From the NCBI GenBank assembly GCA_010365215.1, contig JAAFGT010000006.1:134663-167957 (forward strand): a stretch of 33,295 nucleotides of DNA, given 5' to 3'. This document shows, piece by piece, positions 1 to 8,970 of this stretch. The stretch's first letter is position 1. Each line of letters begins with the position of its first letter. This DNA comes from Acidipila sp. (GTDB lineage: Bacteria; Acidobacteriota; Terriglobia; Acidiferrales; UBA7541). The position numbers were made by a program, and so were the translations under genes. Under the pieces are notes generated by a model. That model saw only the letters and a list, made by a program, of their open reading frames with translations, was not told the origin of the DNA and ran no database searches.

Positions 1-2231
1 AGAATAATCTCGCGAATTCCGGCTCGCTTGGCTCCCAGCACCTTTTCTTTAATTCCGCCCACCGGAAGCACAACGCCGGAGAGCGAAGTTTCTCCGGTCA
101 TCGCCACGCGGGGACGAACCGCGCGGTCGGTCATCAAGCTGACCAGGGCGGTCACCATCGCTGCGCCGGCTGACGGCCCGTCTTTGGGAACGCCACCCGC
201 GGGAACGTGGATGTGGATATCCTGCTCCTTGAAGAAGTCAGGATTGATGCCAAAGCGCTCGCAGTTGGAACGCACCCAGGTGAGCGCAGCCTGCATGGAT
301 TCCTGCATCACTTCGCCCAGGCTTCCGGTCATGGTAAATTGCTGCTTGCCGCCGCGCATTTTCGACGCTTCGATAAATACGATGTCGCCGCCGGCCGGAG
401 TCCACACCAAGCCGACGGAAACTCCCGGACGGTTGACGCGCTCCTCCACTTCTTTCTCGGTGCGGTACTTGGGAACGCCCAGCGATCCGCGAACGATTTC
501 CGGAGTGACTTCGAGCTTCTCCATCTTGCCTTCGGCCATGCGCCTGGCCTGCTTGCGGGCGAGGGTGGCGATTTCGCGCTCGAGGTTGCGGACACCGGCC
601 TCACGCGTGTAGCTGTGAATGATTTCGCGCAGGCCCGCTTCGGTGAATTCGATCTGCTCACCGTTGCTGATGCCGTGTTCCTTGGCCTGCTTGGGGATCA
701 GATACTTCCGCGCGATGTGCATCTTCTCTTCCTCGGTATAACCGGGGATTTCGATCACTTCCATGCGGTCGCGCAGCGGCTCGGGGATGGGATCCATCCA
801 GTTGGCGGTAGCGATGAAGATGACCTTGGAAAGATCGAAGGGCACATCGAGATAATGATCGCGGAAGGTGCTGTTCTGCTCGGGATCGAGAACTTCCATC
901 AGCGCCGCCGAGGGATCGCCGCGGAAATCACGTCCCAGTTTGTCCACTTCGTCGAGCATGAACACCGGGTCATTTGTTTCGGCGCGGCGAATGCCTTGCA
1001 ACACCTGCCCCGGCAGAGCGCCGATATAGGTGCGGCGGTGTCCGCGAATTTCCGCTTCGTCATGCATGCCGCCGAGGGAGATGCGCACGAACTTGCGTCC
1101 CAGCGCGCGAGCAATCGATTTTCCGAGAGAGGTTTTGCCCACGCCAGGAGGCCCGACGAAACAGAGGATGGGCCCTTTCATGCCGGGCTGCAGTTTTTTT
1201 ACCGCGAGGTAGTCGAGGATGCGTTCCTTGACCTTGGCGAGATCGTAGTGATCTTCGTCGAGAATGGCTTGCGCCTTCGCGATGTCGATGTCTTCGCCAC
1301 CTGACGATTTGTTCCAGGGCAGCGAGGTCATCCATTCCATGTAGGTTCGCGAGACCATGTATTCCGCGGAGGCCGGCTGCATCTTGGCCAGGCGCTTGAG
1401 CTCGCGTTCGCATTCCTTTCTTGCTTCGGGAGACATTCCCGCGGCTTCCACTTTTTTCCGCAACTCTTCGATTTCCGTCTGCGTGTCGTCGTACTCGCCC
1501 AGCTCCTTCTGAATGGCCTTGAGCTGTTCGCGCAGCAGATATTCACGCTGACTCTGGTTGACCTGCTCCTGCACCTGTTCCTGAATCTTGGTGCGCAGCT
1601 CGAGGACTTCCACTTCTTTAGAAAGCTCGCGGATCAGGATTTCCAGGCGCTTGCGCACGGCAGAGGTTTCCAGAAGCTCCTGCCGCAGAAGCGTGGAGAG
1701 AGACGGCAGAGTTCCGGCCATGAAGTCGGTCAAGCGGCCGGGTTCATCCATATTCATGACCGCGTTTTGCAGATCGTCGGAGAGCTGCGGAGAACGAGCC
1801 ACGACATCTTTAAACAGTTCCTGGGCTTGGCGGACCAGGGCTACGAGCTCGGCATCTTGCGGACCGGTGACATCCTCCTGCACTTCAATGCGAGCGCGCA
1901 GGTAAGGACGAAACCCTACGATTTCAGGCATCCTGATGCGCTGCAAGCCTTCGAGGAACACCACAACCGTGTTATTCGGCATGCGGACCATCTTGTGGAT
2001 CTTGGCCGCCGTGCCGACGGCGTGCAGATCGGTTCCGCTGGGCTCTTCCACGCGCGGATCCAACTGGGCTACGACTCCAATCAGCTTGTCGTCGCCGTGC
2101 AGGGAGTTCAGCAAGGATAGGGAACTCTCGCGGCCCACAGTCAGCGGCAGCACGGCGCCGGGAAACAGCACCGTATCGCGGACCGGCAAAATGGGAAGCT
2201 CCGCGGGGATTTTTAAAGCTTTATCTGGCAT
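1..2231 (-). CDS. lon: ATP-dependent Lon protease (partial, C-terminus off the window)
   Basis: Cytoplasmic AAA+ serine protease that degrades misfolded and regulatory proteins. The reading frame starts at the ATG at 2231, six bases after a GAGGA ribosome binding site, and stays open to the window edge, about 743 codons. The N-terminal substrate-binding domain opens with ELPILPVRDTVLFPG. Walker A (GPPGVGKT) is at residues 360-367, almost the same place as in E. coli Lon. The protease domain shows DGPSAGAA with catalytic Ser687 (bases 173-171) and the GGIKEKVLGA motif with catalytic Lys730, the same 43-residue Ser-Lys spacing as E. coli S679/K722. All these motifs share one frame, so there is no net frameshift. 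Lon proteins are usually near 780-815 residues, so only the last few dozen are missing. It is transcribed away from the cca-type gene. No CIRCE element was seen upstream. Confidence 0.97.
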   Translation of the reverse strand, partial: MPDKALKIPAELPILPVRDTVLFPGAVLPLTVGRESSLSLLNSLHGDDKLIGVVAQLDPRVEEPSGTDLHAVGTAAKIHKMVRMPNNTVVVFLEGLQRIRMPEIVGFRPYLRARIEVQEDVTGPQDAELVALVRQAQELFKDVVARSPQLSDDLQNAVMNMDEPGRLTDFMAGTLPSLSTLLRQELLETSAVRKRLEILIRELSKEVEVLELRTKIQEQVQEQVNQSQREYLLREQLKAIQKELGEYDDTQTEIEELRKKVEAAGMSPEARKECERELKRLAKMQPASAEYMVSRTYMEWMTSLPWNKSSGGEDIDIAKAQAILDEDHYDLAKVKERILDYLAVKKLQPGMKGPILCFVGPPGVGKTSLGKSIARALGRKFVRISLGGMHDEAEIRGHRRTYIGALPGQVLQGIRRAETNDPVFMLDEVDKLGRDFRGDPSAALMEVLDPEQNSTFRDHYLDVPFDLSKVIFIATANWMDPIPEPLRDRMEVIEIPGYTEEEKMHIARKYLIPKQAKEHGISNGEQIEFTEAGLREIIHSYTREAGVRNLEREIATLARKQARRMAEGKMEKLEVTPEIVRGSLGVPKYRTEKEVEERVNRPGVSVGLVWTPAGGDIVFIEASKMRGGKQQFTMTGSLGEVMQESMQAALTWVRSNCERFGINPDFFKEQDIHIHVPAGGVPKDGPSAGAAMVTALVSLMTDRAVRPRVAMTGETSLSGVVLPVGGIKEKVLGAKRAGIREII

Positions 2232-2493
2232 AAACAGTCCTCAGTTGCCCAAGGCTGGTTCCCCGGGCTTGAAATGGCACACAATAGAGTTAGATGCGGT
2301 TGCACACGCAAAGGTACGAAAACAGCATCCTCATCATCAGCATATCTTAGCACATCTCGCTCATATCTGTTAGACATTCAACATCTCGTTTGTTTCTAGC
2401 GACATATATGAACGCTCTCGAATAAGTATGTTCTCGGCCTGAGCCCATCCATAGCTCGCCATAGTGCGCTCCGAGCCCGCGATGGGAGCAGCA
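2232..2493. other. Intergenic region with the lon leader and promoter
   Basis: This 262-bp gap lies between the lon start and the end of the nucleotidyltransferase gene, both on the minus strand. It is richer in A+T than the flanking genes and must hold the lon promoter unless lon is read through from upstream. The best minus-strand candidate is TTGCGT, 17 bases, TCTATT (about 2312-2284), which is a weak match. No inverted CIRCE repeat, tRNA or terminator with a T-tract was recognised. Confidence 0.4.
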
Positions 2494-3864
2494 CTAATTT
2501 GAACTATCGGCAAACTTGGTCCCTTCCACTATGGAAGCTTTCGCAGCAATAAGAGTCCGGGCATAGGCGAGGGCCTCATCCCGATTCGCCAGCTTCCCTT
2601 CGAGTTGAGCCTCTTCCACTGCTTCGAGAATCTGCCGAAACCGGGGGCCCGGGCGGAGGCCTTCCAGTAGCAGGTCATCGCCGGTAACCAGGCGCGCGGG
2701 CCGAACAATTTCCGGCGGCGTCTTCGCTAAAAAGTCGGCGACAAAGTTGTAGGAATCGAGTTGTTGGTGGCTGGAGATGCAATCCAGGCGGTGCAACTCG
2801 AGGTGCTCTTCCTGAAAGCGCGACAGGCGTGCAAACCGCTTGAGGGTGGACACACGCATGCGGTGCACGTCGATAAACCGCATATGATTGGCGATCAGCG
2901 CCTGGATCTGCTCGGTGTCGTCGGTCGAAAATCGCAGGCGCGCGCAGATTTTTGCGGCCAGGGCGATCCCGGTTTCGACGTGACCGTCGAAGCGGATGCG
3001 ATCCTGGGGAGTGCGAGGCGCGGCGAAGGTCGGCGGCTTGCCGACGTCGTGCAGCAAGACGCCCCAGGCCAAAGTAACGGGAGTTCCAGGCGGCAGTTTT
3101 TCAAGCATTAACATCGTGTGATTCCACACATCGCCTTCGGGATGAAACTGTGGAGGCTGCTCGACTCCCTTCATTCTGACTATTTCCGGGAGCACGGCGG
3201 AGAGCAGCGAAGTTTTGTCGAGCAGCTCAAAACCACGTCGCGCTCCTCCTTCGGTTAAGATGCGGGTCAACTCGTTGCGGATGCGCTCGGCGGACACCTG
3301 GCCGATACTTGCAGCGTGCTGGTGAATGGCAGCGAAGGTAAGTTCGTCTACGCGGTAGCCAAAGCGCGCGGCGAACCTTACGGCGCGCAGCATACGGAGC
3401 CGGTCTTCGGCAAAGCGCCGCGCCGGCTCCCCGATGGCACGAATGATTCCCGCCTGAAGATCGACCCGGCCGCCTACGAAGTCGAGGACTTCACCGGCGC
3501 GCGGATCGAATAACAGACCGTTAATGGTGAAATCGCGGCGGTGTGCGTCCTGTTCAGGACTGGCGGAAAACACAACGCCGTCGGGATGCCGGCCGTCGCT
3601 ATAGGCCAGGTCGCTGCGGAAGGTTGCCACTTCCACTTGCACGGAGTCTTCGCGGACGATGATCACGCCGAAATGCGCGCCCACGGTAAAGCTGCCGGGA
3701 AAAAGCTCCTGGACGCGCTGGGGAATGGCGTCGGTGGCCACGTCGTAATCTGCAGGTTCGATGCCCAGCAACAGATCGCGCACACATCCGCCGACAAAGT
3801 AGGCCTGGTGCCCGGCGTCATGCAGCACGGCGCAGATCCGCTCAGCAAGTTGGCGCGGCTTCAT
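2494..3864 (-). CDS. CCA tRNA nucleotidyltransferase / poly(A) polymerase family protein
   Basis: Class II nucleotidyltransferase that probably adds or repairs the 3'-CCA end of tRNA; a poly(A) polymerase role cannot be excluded. From the ATG at 3864 it is 456 residues. The head domain has GGCVRDLLLG (from residue 25) followed by the metal-binding DYD pair (D39/D41), then RRDFTINGL and the ERRFAEDRLRMLRAVRFAARFGY-type nucleotide-recognition region. An HD domain follows with LLHDVGKP (H272/D273), typical of CCA enzymes with a phosphohydrolase domain. A GTG at 3897 would add 11 Pro/Ala-rich residues. I prefer the ATG because family members start just before this helix, but neither start has a clear ribosome binding site. 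It lies 120 bp downstream of the SpoIIE-type phosphatase gene on the same strand and may be cotranscribed. Confidence 0.88.
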   Translation of the reverse strand: MKPRQLAERICAVLHDAGHQAYFVGGCVRDLLLGIEPADYDVATDAIPQRVQELFPGSFTVGAHFGVIIVREDSVQVEVATFRSDLAYSDGRHPDGVVFSASPEQDAHRRDFTINGLLFDPRAGEVLDFVGGRVDLQAGIIRAIGEPARRFAEDRLRMLRAVRFAARFGYRVDELTFAAIHQHAASIGQVSAERIRNELTRILTEGGARRGFELLDKTSLLSAVLPEIVRMKGVEQPPQFHPEGDVWNHTMLMLEKLPPGTPVTLAWGVLLHDVGKPPTFAAPRTPQDRIRFDGHVETGIALAAKICARLRFSTDDTEQIQALIANHMRFIDVHRMRVSTLKRFARLSRFQEEHLELHRLDCISSHQQLDSYNFVADFLAKTPPEIVRPARLVTGDDLLLEGLRPGPRFRQILEAVEEAQLEGKLANRDEALAYARTLIAAKASIVEGTKFADSSN

Positions 3865-3987
3865 AGCGCGATTATCAGGCAGCGCGGGGGCAGGCACAAG
3901 AAGCGCTGCGGCGAGCGGTGAGGAAACACCAACAGCGCTCCGCCATCTCCCGCCATCTCTGGGCGCACCCCAAACCGCCGCCAGGGG

Positions 3988-5154
3988 CTAAGTGACGCGG
4001 GCGATGAGGCAGGTGATGTCGTCGTGCTGACGCGCGCTGCCAACGAAGGAATCGAGGTAGGCGGCCAGATGGGAAAGCGTGGCGGCCGCGGACTCGCTGG
4101 GCTTGACGCTTCCCACCTTCTCGCGCCAGCGTTCCTCGCCGAACTGAACTTCTTCAGAGTTCACGGCGTCGACCACGCCGTCGGTGTAGATCACCAGCAG
4201 GTCGCCGGTCTCGAGGCGCGTGGTGCCGCACTCATACTTCTCCTCTGTCTCGATTCCGAAGGGCAGACCGCCGGCATCCAGTTTTTCGATGGCCCCCTCG
4301 CGACGGCGCAGGATCGGCGGATTGTGTCCGGCGCAGACGTAGAGCATTTCGCGGGTCTCCACATTGAGCTGAGCAAGGAATGCGGTGGTAAATCGCAAAC
4401 CGTTCAGGCTATTCGCGCAGGCATAGCAGTTCAGCCCCCGCACCAGTTCGGGAAAAGGCACACCACTTTCCTGCAGTGCTCGCAAGCTGGCCTGAAACGT
4501 GGCCATGAGCATGGCCGCGGGAACGCTCTTGCCGGCCACGTCGGCTACGGCCAGCAGCAGGGTGGGCGCCTCGCCGTGGATCTTTGCGCGAAGGAAAGCG
4601 TCGTAGTAGTCGCCAGCAACGGTATTTGCCGGGCGCGTAAAGAAGGAAATATCCATGCCTGGCACGGCGGGCGGCGACGCGGGAACCAGCCAGCGCTGAA
4701 TCTCCCGGGCAATTTCCAGGTCGCGCTTCATGGTGACGCGGTCGGCCAATTCCAGCGCCAGGAGCAGGAAAAGCAAAGCGGCCCCAAAGAACTCGAGCTT
4801 CACACCAAAAACGATGTTGCCGATTTGCGCCTCGCCCGAGAAAACAATCATCAGAATCGCCGCCAGCAAGAGAACGCGGCGCGCGGGAGAGAGCTTCATC
4901 AGCATGGCGCCGAACAGGGCCCAGGCAATGCGGAAGGGCCTGCGCCAGGCATGATCGTTGCGAATCGATTCCCACGCTACTTCCCTGGAATATAGGACAT
5001 AGCTGGTACGCGCTTCCGACTTGAACTGTCCCCATAAATCCTGCATCTCGAGACCTTCGGTGACGCGATTCCAGAAAGCTCGAGTGGGATACGAAACGCG
5101 CCGCACGGTCTGAACGGCGCGGTGGAAGTAGACGGGAATGGAAGGCTTTGGCAT
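3988..5154 (-). CDS. Membrane-anchored PP2C-type (SpoIIE/RsbU) serine phosphatase
   Basis: 388-residue protein with a cytoplasmic N-terminus, two predicted membrane helices (about residues 93-107 and 118-137) and a C-terminal SpoIIE-type PP2C domain. Metal-binding acidic motifs are visible in order: VAGDYYDAF (D182), VADVAGKSVPAAM (D205), YTDGVVDAV and the terminal QHDDITCLIARV. Proteins of this family dephosphorylate anti-anti-sigma factors in partner-switching pathways. The ERD-like linker helix MKRDLEIAREIQRWLVP before the phosphatase domain is the usual RsbU/SpoIIE entry helix. No sensor domain such as PAS, GAF or HAMP is present and no anti-sigma partner lies nearby, so the target is unknown. 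A perfect TATAAT sits nine bases before the start codon, suggesting a leaderless message. Confidence 0.9.
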   Translation of the reverse strand: MPKPSIPVYFHRAVQTVRRVSYPTRAFWNRVTEGLEMQDLWGQFKSEARTSYVLYSREVAWESIRNDHAWRRPFRIAWALFGAMLMKLSPARRVLLLAAILMIVFSGEAQIGNIVFGVKLEFFGAALLFLLLALELADRVTMKRDLEIAREIQRWLVPASPPAVPGMDISFFTRPANTVAGDYYDAFLRAKIHGEAPTLLLAVADVAGKSVPAAMLMATFQASLRALQESGVPFPELVRGLNCYACANSLNGLRFTTAFLAQLNVETREMLYVCAGHNPPILRRREGAIEKLDAGGLPFGIETEEKYECGTTRLETGDLLVIYTDGVVDAVNSEEVQFGEERWREKVGSVKPSESAAATLSHLAAYLDSFVGSARQHDDITCLIARVT

Positions 5155-5163
5155 AACCTGGAA

Positions 5164-5169
5164 ATTATA
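5164..5169 (-). promoter_or_regulatory. -10 element (TATAAT) of the phosphatase gene
   Basis: Perfect TATAAT on the minus strand, with nine bases between it and the ATG at 5154. Transcription would start about two or three bases before the start codon. The -35 region is weak (GTATCT at 17-base spacing). No ribosome binding site is present at a usable distance, since the only AGG lies two bases before the ATG. Confidence 0.55.
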
Positions 5170-5234
5170 CGGTAATGCGGGATCGAGATACCGGTTTGTC
5201 GCCTGAGAACTGCATGTGTTGCCTGAGACGGGGG

Positions 5235-6497
5235 TTACGAGTCTCCTGGCTCGCGCAGCGACCCGCCCAATTGAATTTTGTCGAAACCGAATCGGTCGCG
5301 CAAGCGGTCAGCCGCGCGGGCCAGTTTTTCAAGCTTTTCGTGGCGGTCGGAATCCAGCAGATCGAGCTGGCGCCCGGCCGCGCCCAGACCGGTGAGCGCT
5401 ACTCCCAGAAGGCGAATGGCCTGGCGTGAATCGCGGTGTTTCGCCAGCAGCTCTTTTGCCGTTGCCAGGATCACCTGATCGAGATCAGTGGCCTCAGCAG
5501 GAGTGTGCGCGCGCGTGTAGGTTTTAAAGCTGGCGTAGCGAATCGTCAGGGTAATGGTTCGCGCGGAAAGCCTGGCATCGCGCAGGCGTTTCCCCGCTTT
5601 CTGGCACAGGTGACTCAGCGTGGAGTCGAGGACCGCGAGGTCGCGCGTGTCGTCGGCGAAAGTGTGGTTGTGGGAAATGGATTTCGGTTGGGCATCGATT
5701 AGAAATTCGAAAGTGTCGCCACCCAAAGCTTTGCGATGAAGGGCCGTTCCCCACTGGCCAAACAGTTCTTGTAGTTTTTCAGGCGAAATGGCGGCAAGCT
5801 GGGCAACGGTTTCAACGCCCATGCCGCGCAGGGCCGCTGCGGTGACTTCGCCGATGCCGGGAAGTTTGCGCACGGGCAGCAGCGCCAGGAATGCCGCCTC
5901 GCTGCCGGCTGGAATCCATAACAGGCCGGCGGGCTTGGCCTGGTCCGAGGCTACTTTGGCTACCAGGCGCGTTCTGCCCAGACCAATGGAACAGGGCAGG
6001 CCGGTAGACTGGCGAATGTGATTGCGTAAAGTGTGCACGGCGGCGAGCGGCGGGCCGTGCATGCGCTCCGTGCCGGAAAGATCCAAATAGGCTTCGTCCA
6101 CGGAAGCCATCTCCACGACCGGCGAAAATTCACCGAGAATTCGCGCGATGCGGTCGCTCCATTCCGAATACAAGGCGTGGTGCGGATCGAGAAACACGGC
6201 GCCAGGGCACAGCCGTGCGGCGGTGCGCAGCGGCATCGCGGAATGAATGCCGAAACGCCGCGCTTCGTAGCTCGCCGCCGAGACAATGCCGCGCTGGTCG
6301 GGGCGCCCGCCCACGACTACCGGTTTACCGCGCAGCTCGGGATGCGCGAGGAGCTCGACGGAAACGAAGAATGCGTCCATATCGACGTGGGCGATGGGCG
6401 TGTCGAGGGAAGAGGGAGCGGTACGCGGGGATATTGAGGGCGCAGAGTTATCGACAGGAGGAGTTTTCTTGGCGCGGTAAGTGGCGATCTTAGGCAT
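5235..6497 (-). CDS. dinB: DNA polymerase IV (Y-family translesion polymerase)
   Basis: Error-prone polymerase that copies past damaged bases. The 420-residue protein has the palm motifs HVDMDAFFVSVE (D39) and SVDEAYLD (D134/E135) that hold the catalytic metals, and F44 at the steric-gate position equivalent to F13 of E. coli DinB. The helix-hairpin-helix region (LPGIGEVTAAALRGMG) and little-finger domain follow. QLDLL at residues 377-381 fits a beta-clamp-binding motif, placed about 40 residues before the C-terminus rather than at the very end. Compared with E. coli DinB it has an N-terminal extension of about 31 Ser/Pro-rich residues. It follows prmC by 54 bp on the same strand. No LexA box was recognised, so it may simply be read from the prfA promoter. 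Confidence 0.95.
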   Translation of the reverse strand: MPKIATYRAKKTPPVDNSAPSISPRTAPSSLDTPIAHVDMDAFFVSVELLAHPELRGKPVVVGGRPDQRGIVSAASYEARRFGIHSAMPLRTAARLCPGAVFLDPHHALYSEWSDRIARILGEFSPVVEMASVDEAYLDLSGTERMHGPPLAAVHTLRNHIRQSTGLPCSIGLGRTRLVAKVASDQAKPAGLLWIPAGSEAAFLALLPVRKLPGIGEVTAAALRGMGVETVAQLAAISPEKLQELFGQWGTALHRKALGGDTFEFLIDAQPKSISHNHTFADDTRDLAVLDSTLSHLCQKAGKRLRDARLSARTITLTIRYASFKTYTRAHTPAEATDLDQVILATAKELLAKHRDSRQAIRLLGVALTGLGAAGRQLDLLDSDRHEKLEKLARAADRLRDRFGFDKIQLGGSLREPGDS

Positions 6498-6551
6498 GGT
6501 GCGTGCGGCCGTACGCGCTAAGGATACAACGGTTGGGCCGGCAGAGAAATG

Positions 6552-7451
6552 CTAGGTGCGTTCGGCGGCGAGGACTCTGGGGATGCCGGCCAGGTCGTCG
6601 GTGACGGCGACGCGAGTCCAGGCGAAACCCAGCATATCCATTACGCGTTCGGCGGCGCCGTAGCCCAGCTCAAGTACTAATAACCCGCCCGGAGTTAGTA
6701 GCTGCGCTGATTGCGCGATCAGCGCGGCGTAGAGTTCAGTTCCCTCTTTGCCGCCGTAGAGAGCGGCTGCGGGTTCGTATTCACGCACGTCCCGCGGGAG
6801 TTGGTGCGCTGCGTCGCGCGCGATGTAGGGGGGATTGCTGACGATCATATCGAAGGGCGCAACCGAGGCTGCCGTTGGGCCCGGAAGAAATGCGGTGAGC
6901 AGATCGCTTTCGAGAAATTCGATGCGGTCTGTAACGTCATGGCGAGCGGCGTTGCGCCGGGCAAATTCGAGAGCTGCCGGAGAAATATCAGTTGCCCAGA
7001 CGCGAGCTTCGGGGAGCTCGCGCGCCAACGCGATGGCCAGGCAGCCGGACCCTGTGCCCACATCGGCTAGGCGCAGCGCCGCGGCGGGTTCACCGTGCCT
7101 GAATTTGCTGCCAGCGTGCGCGGGTCCCAACCGCTCGAGAGCTACTTCCATGACGTGTTCAGTTTCCGGGCGCGGAATCAAAACGCCGGGGCCGACTGCG
7201 AACTCGAGTCCCCAGAATTCCTGCTTGCCGGTAAGGTATTGCACGGGCGTGCCGGCGGCACGCTGGGCCACGAGATGGAAATAGAGAGCGGAGACTTCCG
7301 GACTGAGCGGATGTTCAGGATGGCCGTAGAGCCAGGCGCGTTCGCAGTGGAGCGCATGCATCAGAAGAAGCTCCGCGGCCAGGGTGTGCGAAGCGACCTC
7401 GGCCACACGTAGACGCGCCATCGCTTCCTGGAGTGCGCCGCGAATGTCCAT
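6552..7451 (-). CDS. prmC: Release factor glutamine N5-methyltransferase
   Basis: Methylates the glutamine of the GGQ motif in peptide-chain release factors, using S-adenosylmethionine. The 299-residue protein has the N-terminal helical release-factor-binding domain, the QYLTGKQEFWGLEFAVGPGVLIPRPETE segment typical of PrmC, the SAM-binding motif DVGTGSGCLAIALA (residues 130-143) and the catalytic NPPY at residues 206-209. It lies 11 bp downstream of prfA, whose product is its substrate; this prfA-prmC pairing is widespread in bacteria. A deletion-prone insert (about residues 110-123, HAGSKFRHGEP) before the SAM motif looks like a lineage-specific loop. Confidence 0.95.
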   Translation of the reverse strand: MDIRGALQEAMARLRVAEVASHTLAAELLLMHALHCERAWLYGHPEHPLSPEVSALYFHLVAQRAAGTPVQYLTGKQEFWGLEFAVGPGVLIPRPETEHVMEVALERLGPAHAGSKFRHGEPAAALRLADVGTGSGCLAIALARELPEARVWATDISPAALEFARRNAARHDVTDRIEFLESDLLTAFLPGPTAASVAPFDMIVSNPPYIARDAAHQLPRDVREYEPAAALYGGKEGTELYAALIAQSAQLLTPGGLLVLELGYGAAERVMDMLGFAWTRVAVTDDLAGIPRVLAAERT

Positions 7452-7462
7452 GGAGACCGGAG

Positions 7463-8545
7463 TTACGCCTTGCCGAGCTCTTCGTTGAGGCGCTCGGCCT
7501 GGAAATGCGCCATCAGGCCTTCGACGAAGGGCGCGAGCTTGCCTTCCATGACGGCGTCGAGCTGGTGAACGGTGAGGCCGATGCGATGATCGGTGACACG
7601 GTTCTGGGGAAAATTGTAGGTGCGAATTTTTTCCGAACGGTCGCCGGATTTGATCTGGCCGCGGCGTTCGGCGGCGATGGCGTCGTGCTGTTTTTGCTGC
7701 TCGAGCTCGTAGAGGCGCGCGCGGAGAACGCGCATCGCCTTTTCGCGATTCTTGATTTGCGACTTCTCGTCCTGGCAGGAGACGATCAGCCCGGTGGCCA
7801 TATGCGTAATGCGCACGGCCGAGTAGGTGGTGTTTACGGACTGGCCGCCGGGACCCGAGGAACAGAACGTGTCGATGCGGATGTCCTTGGCTTCCACCTT
7901 GATGTCGATGTCGTCGGCCTCGGGCAGCACGGCGACAGTGGCCGCCGAGGTGTGAATGCGTCCCTGCTGCTCGGTGGCCGGGACACGCTGCACGCGATGC
8001 ACGCCGCTTTCGTACTTCAGCTTGGAATAGACTTTTTTTCCGGCGATGGAGGCGGTGACTTCCTTCAAGCCGCCAAGAGACGAGGGCGCGCTGCTGAGAA
8101 TTTCCACGCGCCAGCCCAGCGTCTCGGCGAACCGGGAATACATGCGGAACAGCTCCGAGGCGAAGAGGGCCGCTTCGTCGCCGCCGGTGCCGGCGCGGAT
8201 TTCGAGGATGACGTTTTTCTCATCGTTGGGGTCGACCGGCACGAGCAGGAGCTTGAGTGCGGTCTCCACTTTTTCGCGCTGCGCATTGAGCGAGTGCTCC
8301 TCATCGAGGGCAAGCTGCTTCATGTCTCCGTCGGACTCGGAGGCGAGATGGCGCGCCTCGCGAAGGCCGGCGTCCACCAGTTTCAATTCGCGGTACTTCT
8401 CGACAATCTCGGAAAGCTCGGAGTGCGTGCGCGCGAGCCTCTGGAACCGCCCGGAATCTTTAGTGACTTCGGCGGTGGAAAGCTCCTGGGTCAAGGCTTC
8501 GTAGCGCGTTTCAATCTGGTCCAGCTTCTCGAACATGGTTGACAT
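7463..8545 (-). CDS. prfA: Peptide chain release factor 1
   Basis: Recognises UAA and UAG stop codons and triggers peptide release on the ribosome. The 360-residue length is exactly typical of RF1. The codon-recognition tripeptide PAT is at residues 189-191, which marks RF1 rather than RF2 (SPF). The catalytic GGQ is at residues 233-235 in [12 protein letters not shown], with the Gln that PrmC methylates. Start at ATG 8545 follows GAGAAAA; a second ATG nine bases later (MFEKL) is an alternative. It is the first gene of a prfA-prmC-dinB cluster and is preceded by a strong sigma70 promoter about 180 bp upstream. Confidence 0.97.
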   Translation of the reverse strand: MSTMFEKLDQIETRYEALTQELSTAEVTKDSGRFQRLARTHSELSEIVEKYRELKLVDAGLREARHLASESDGDMKQLALDEEHSLNAQREKVETALKLLLVPVDPNDEKNVILEIRAGTGGDEAALFASELFRMYSRFAETLGWRVEILSSAPSSLGGLKEVTASIAGKKVYSKLKYESGVHRVQRVPATEQQGRIHTSAATVAVLPEADDIDIKVEAKDIRIDTFCSSGPGGQSVNTTYSAVRITHMATGLIVSCQDEKSQIKNREKAMRVLRARLYELEQQKQHDAIAAERRGQIKSGDRSEKIRTYNFPQNRVTDHRIGLTVHQLDAVMEGKLAPFVEGLMAHFQAERLNEELGKA

Positions 8546-8727
8546 GATTTTTTCTCGCTGTGTGGCGTCAAAGGCGAACTGAGAACATCAGGTTCGCAAC
8601 TCCCGGCAATCCACTCAAAACTGGGGAATCCGATATGGGAAAAAAACGGGTGGAACGTCCGGGATTACCGGACTCGCAAGAAGGACGCTAATAGAAGTCG
8701 GAGAACACTGTCGTAGGCCTGTTAAAC

Positions 8728-8756
8728 AGCATAGCGACAGGCTGAAGCGCTGTCAA
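8728..8756 (-). promoter_or_regulatory. sigma70 promoter of prfA-prmC-dinB
   Basis: Minus-strand TTGACA (8756-8751), a 17-base spacer and TATGCT (8733-8728). The -35 is perfect, the spacing is ideal and the -10 matches at four positions. Transcription should start near 8721, giving a leader of about 175 bases before the prfA start. It lies in the gap after the CPXCG gene, which ends at 8790, and is the clearest promoter on this strand. Confidence 0.8.
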
Positions 8757-8789
8757 ATGACTGAGCAGAGAACACGAAAATGCCAGGGG

Positions 8790-8966
8790 CTATTCAAGGA
8801 CTTTGGCGGCGAAGTCTACGAGGGCGTCATCTTCAATGGTGTAGCTAATCTCAATGGGATTGCAGCACACTTCGCAATCCTCTACGTAGGTTTGGCGACG
8901 GACGGAGACGTCCAGGACCATGGAAATCTGCTCGCCACAATATGGACAGGTGAAGGAGTGTTCCAC
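8790..8966 (-). CDS. Small cysteine-rich CPXCG protein
   Basis: A 58-residue protein starting at GTG 8966 that reads VEHSFTCPYCGEQ at its N-terminus. It carries CPYCG (residues 7-11) and a second cysteine cluster EDCEVCCNPIE, followed by a short acidic tail (TIEDDALVDFAAKVLE). This arrangement matches the cysteine-rich CPXCG family, presumed to bind zinc; its function is unknown. In-frame TGA codons upstream limit the start to this GTG or a CTG 15 bases earlier. There is no obvious ribosome binding site, and the start lies four bases after the stop of the membrane-protein gene, so translational coupling is likely. Confidence 0.85.
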   Translation of the reverse strand: MEHSFTCPYCGEQISMVLDVSVRRQTYVEDCEVCCNPIEISYTIEDDALVDFAAKVLE

Positions 8967-8970
8967 GGCG

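Noticed and set aside
207-1304. Long plus-strand frame of 365 codons
   Set aside because: It lies opposite lon, whose Walker A and Ser/Lys motifs are intact in the minus frame; the plus-strand protein is His/Arg/Ala-rich with no family resemblance.
2232-2493. CIRCE or heat-shock sigma promoter before lon
   Set aside because: No TTAGCACTC-N9-GAGTGCTAA inverted repeat; the only similar word (TTAGCAC) has no matching arm.
6498-6551. LexA (SOS) box before dinB
   Set aside because: No CTGT-N8-ACAG or GAAC-N4-GTTC element was found in the short gap before the gene.
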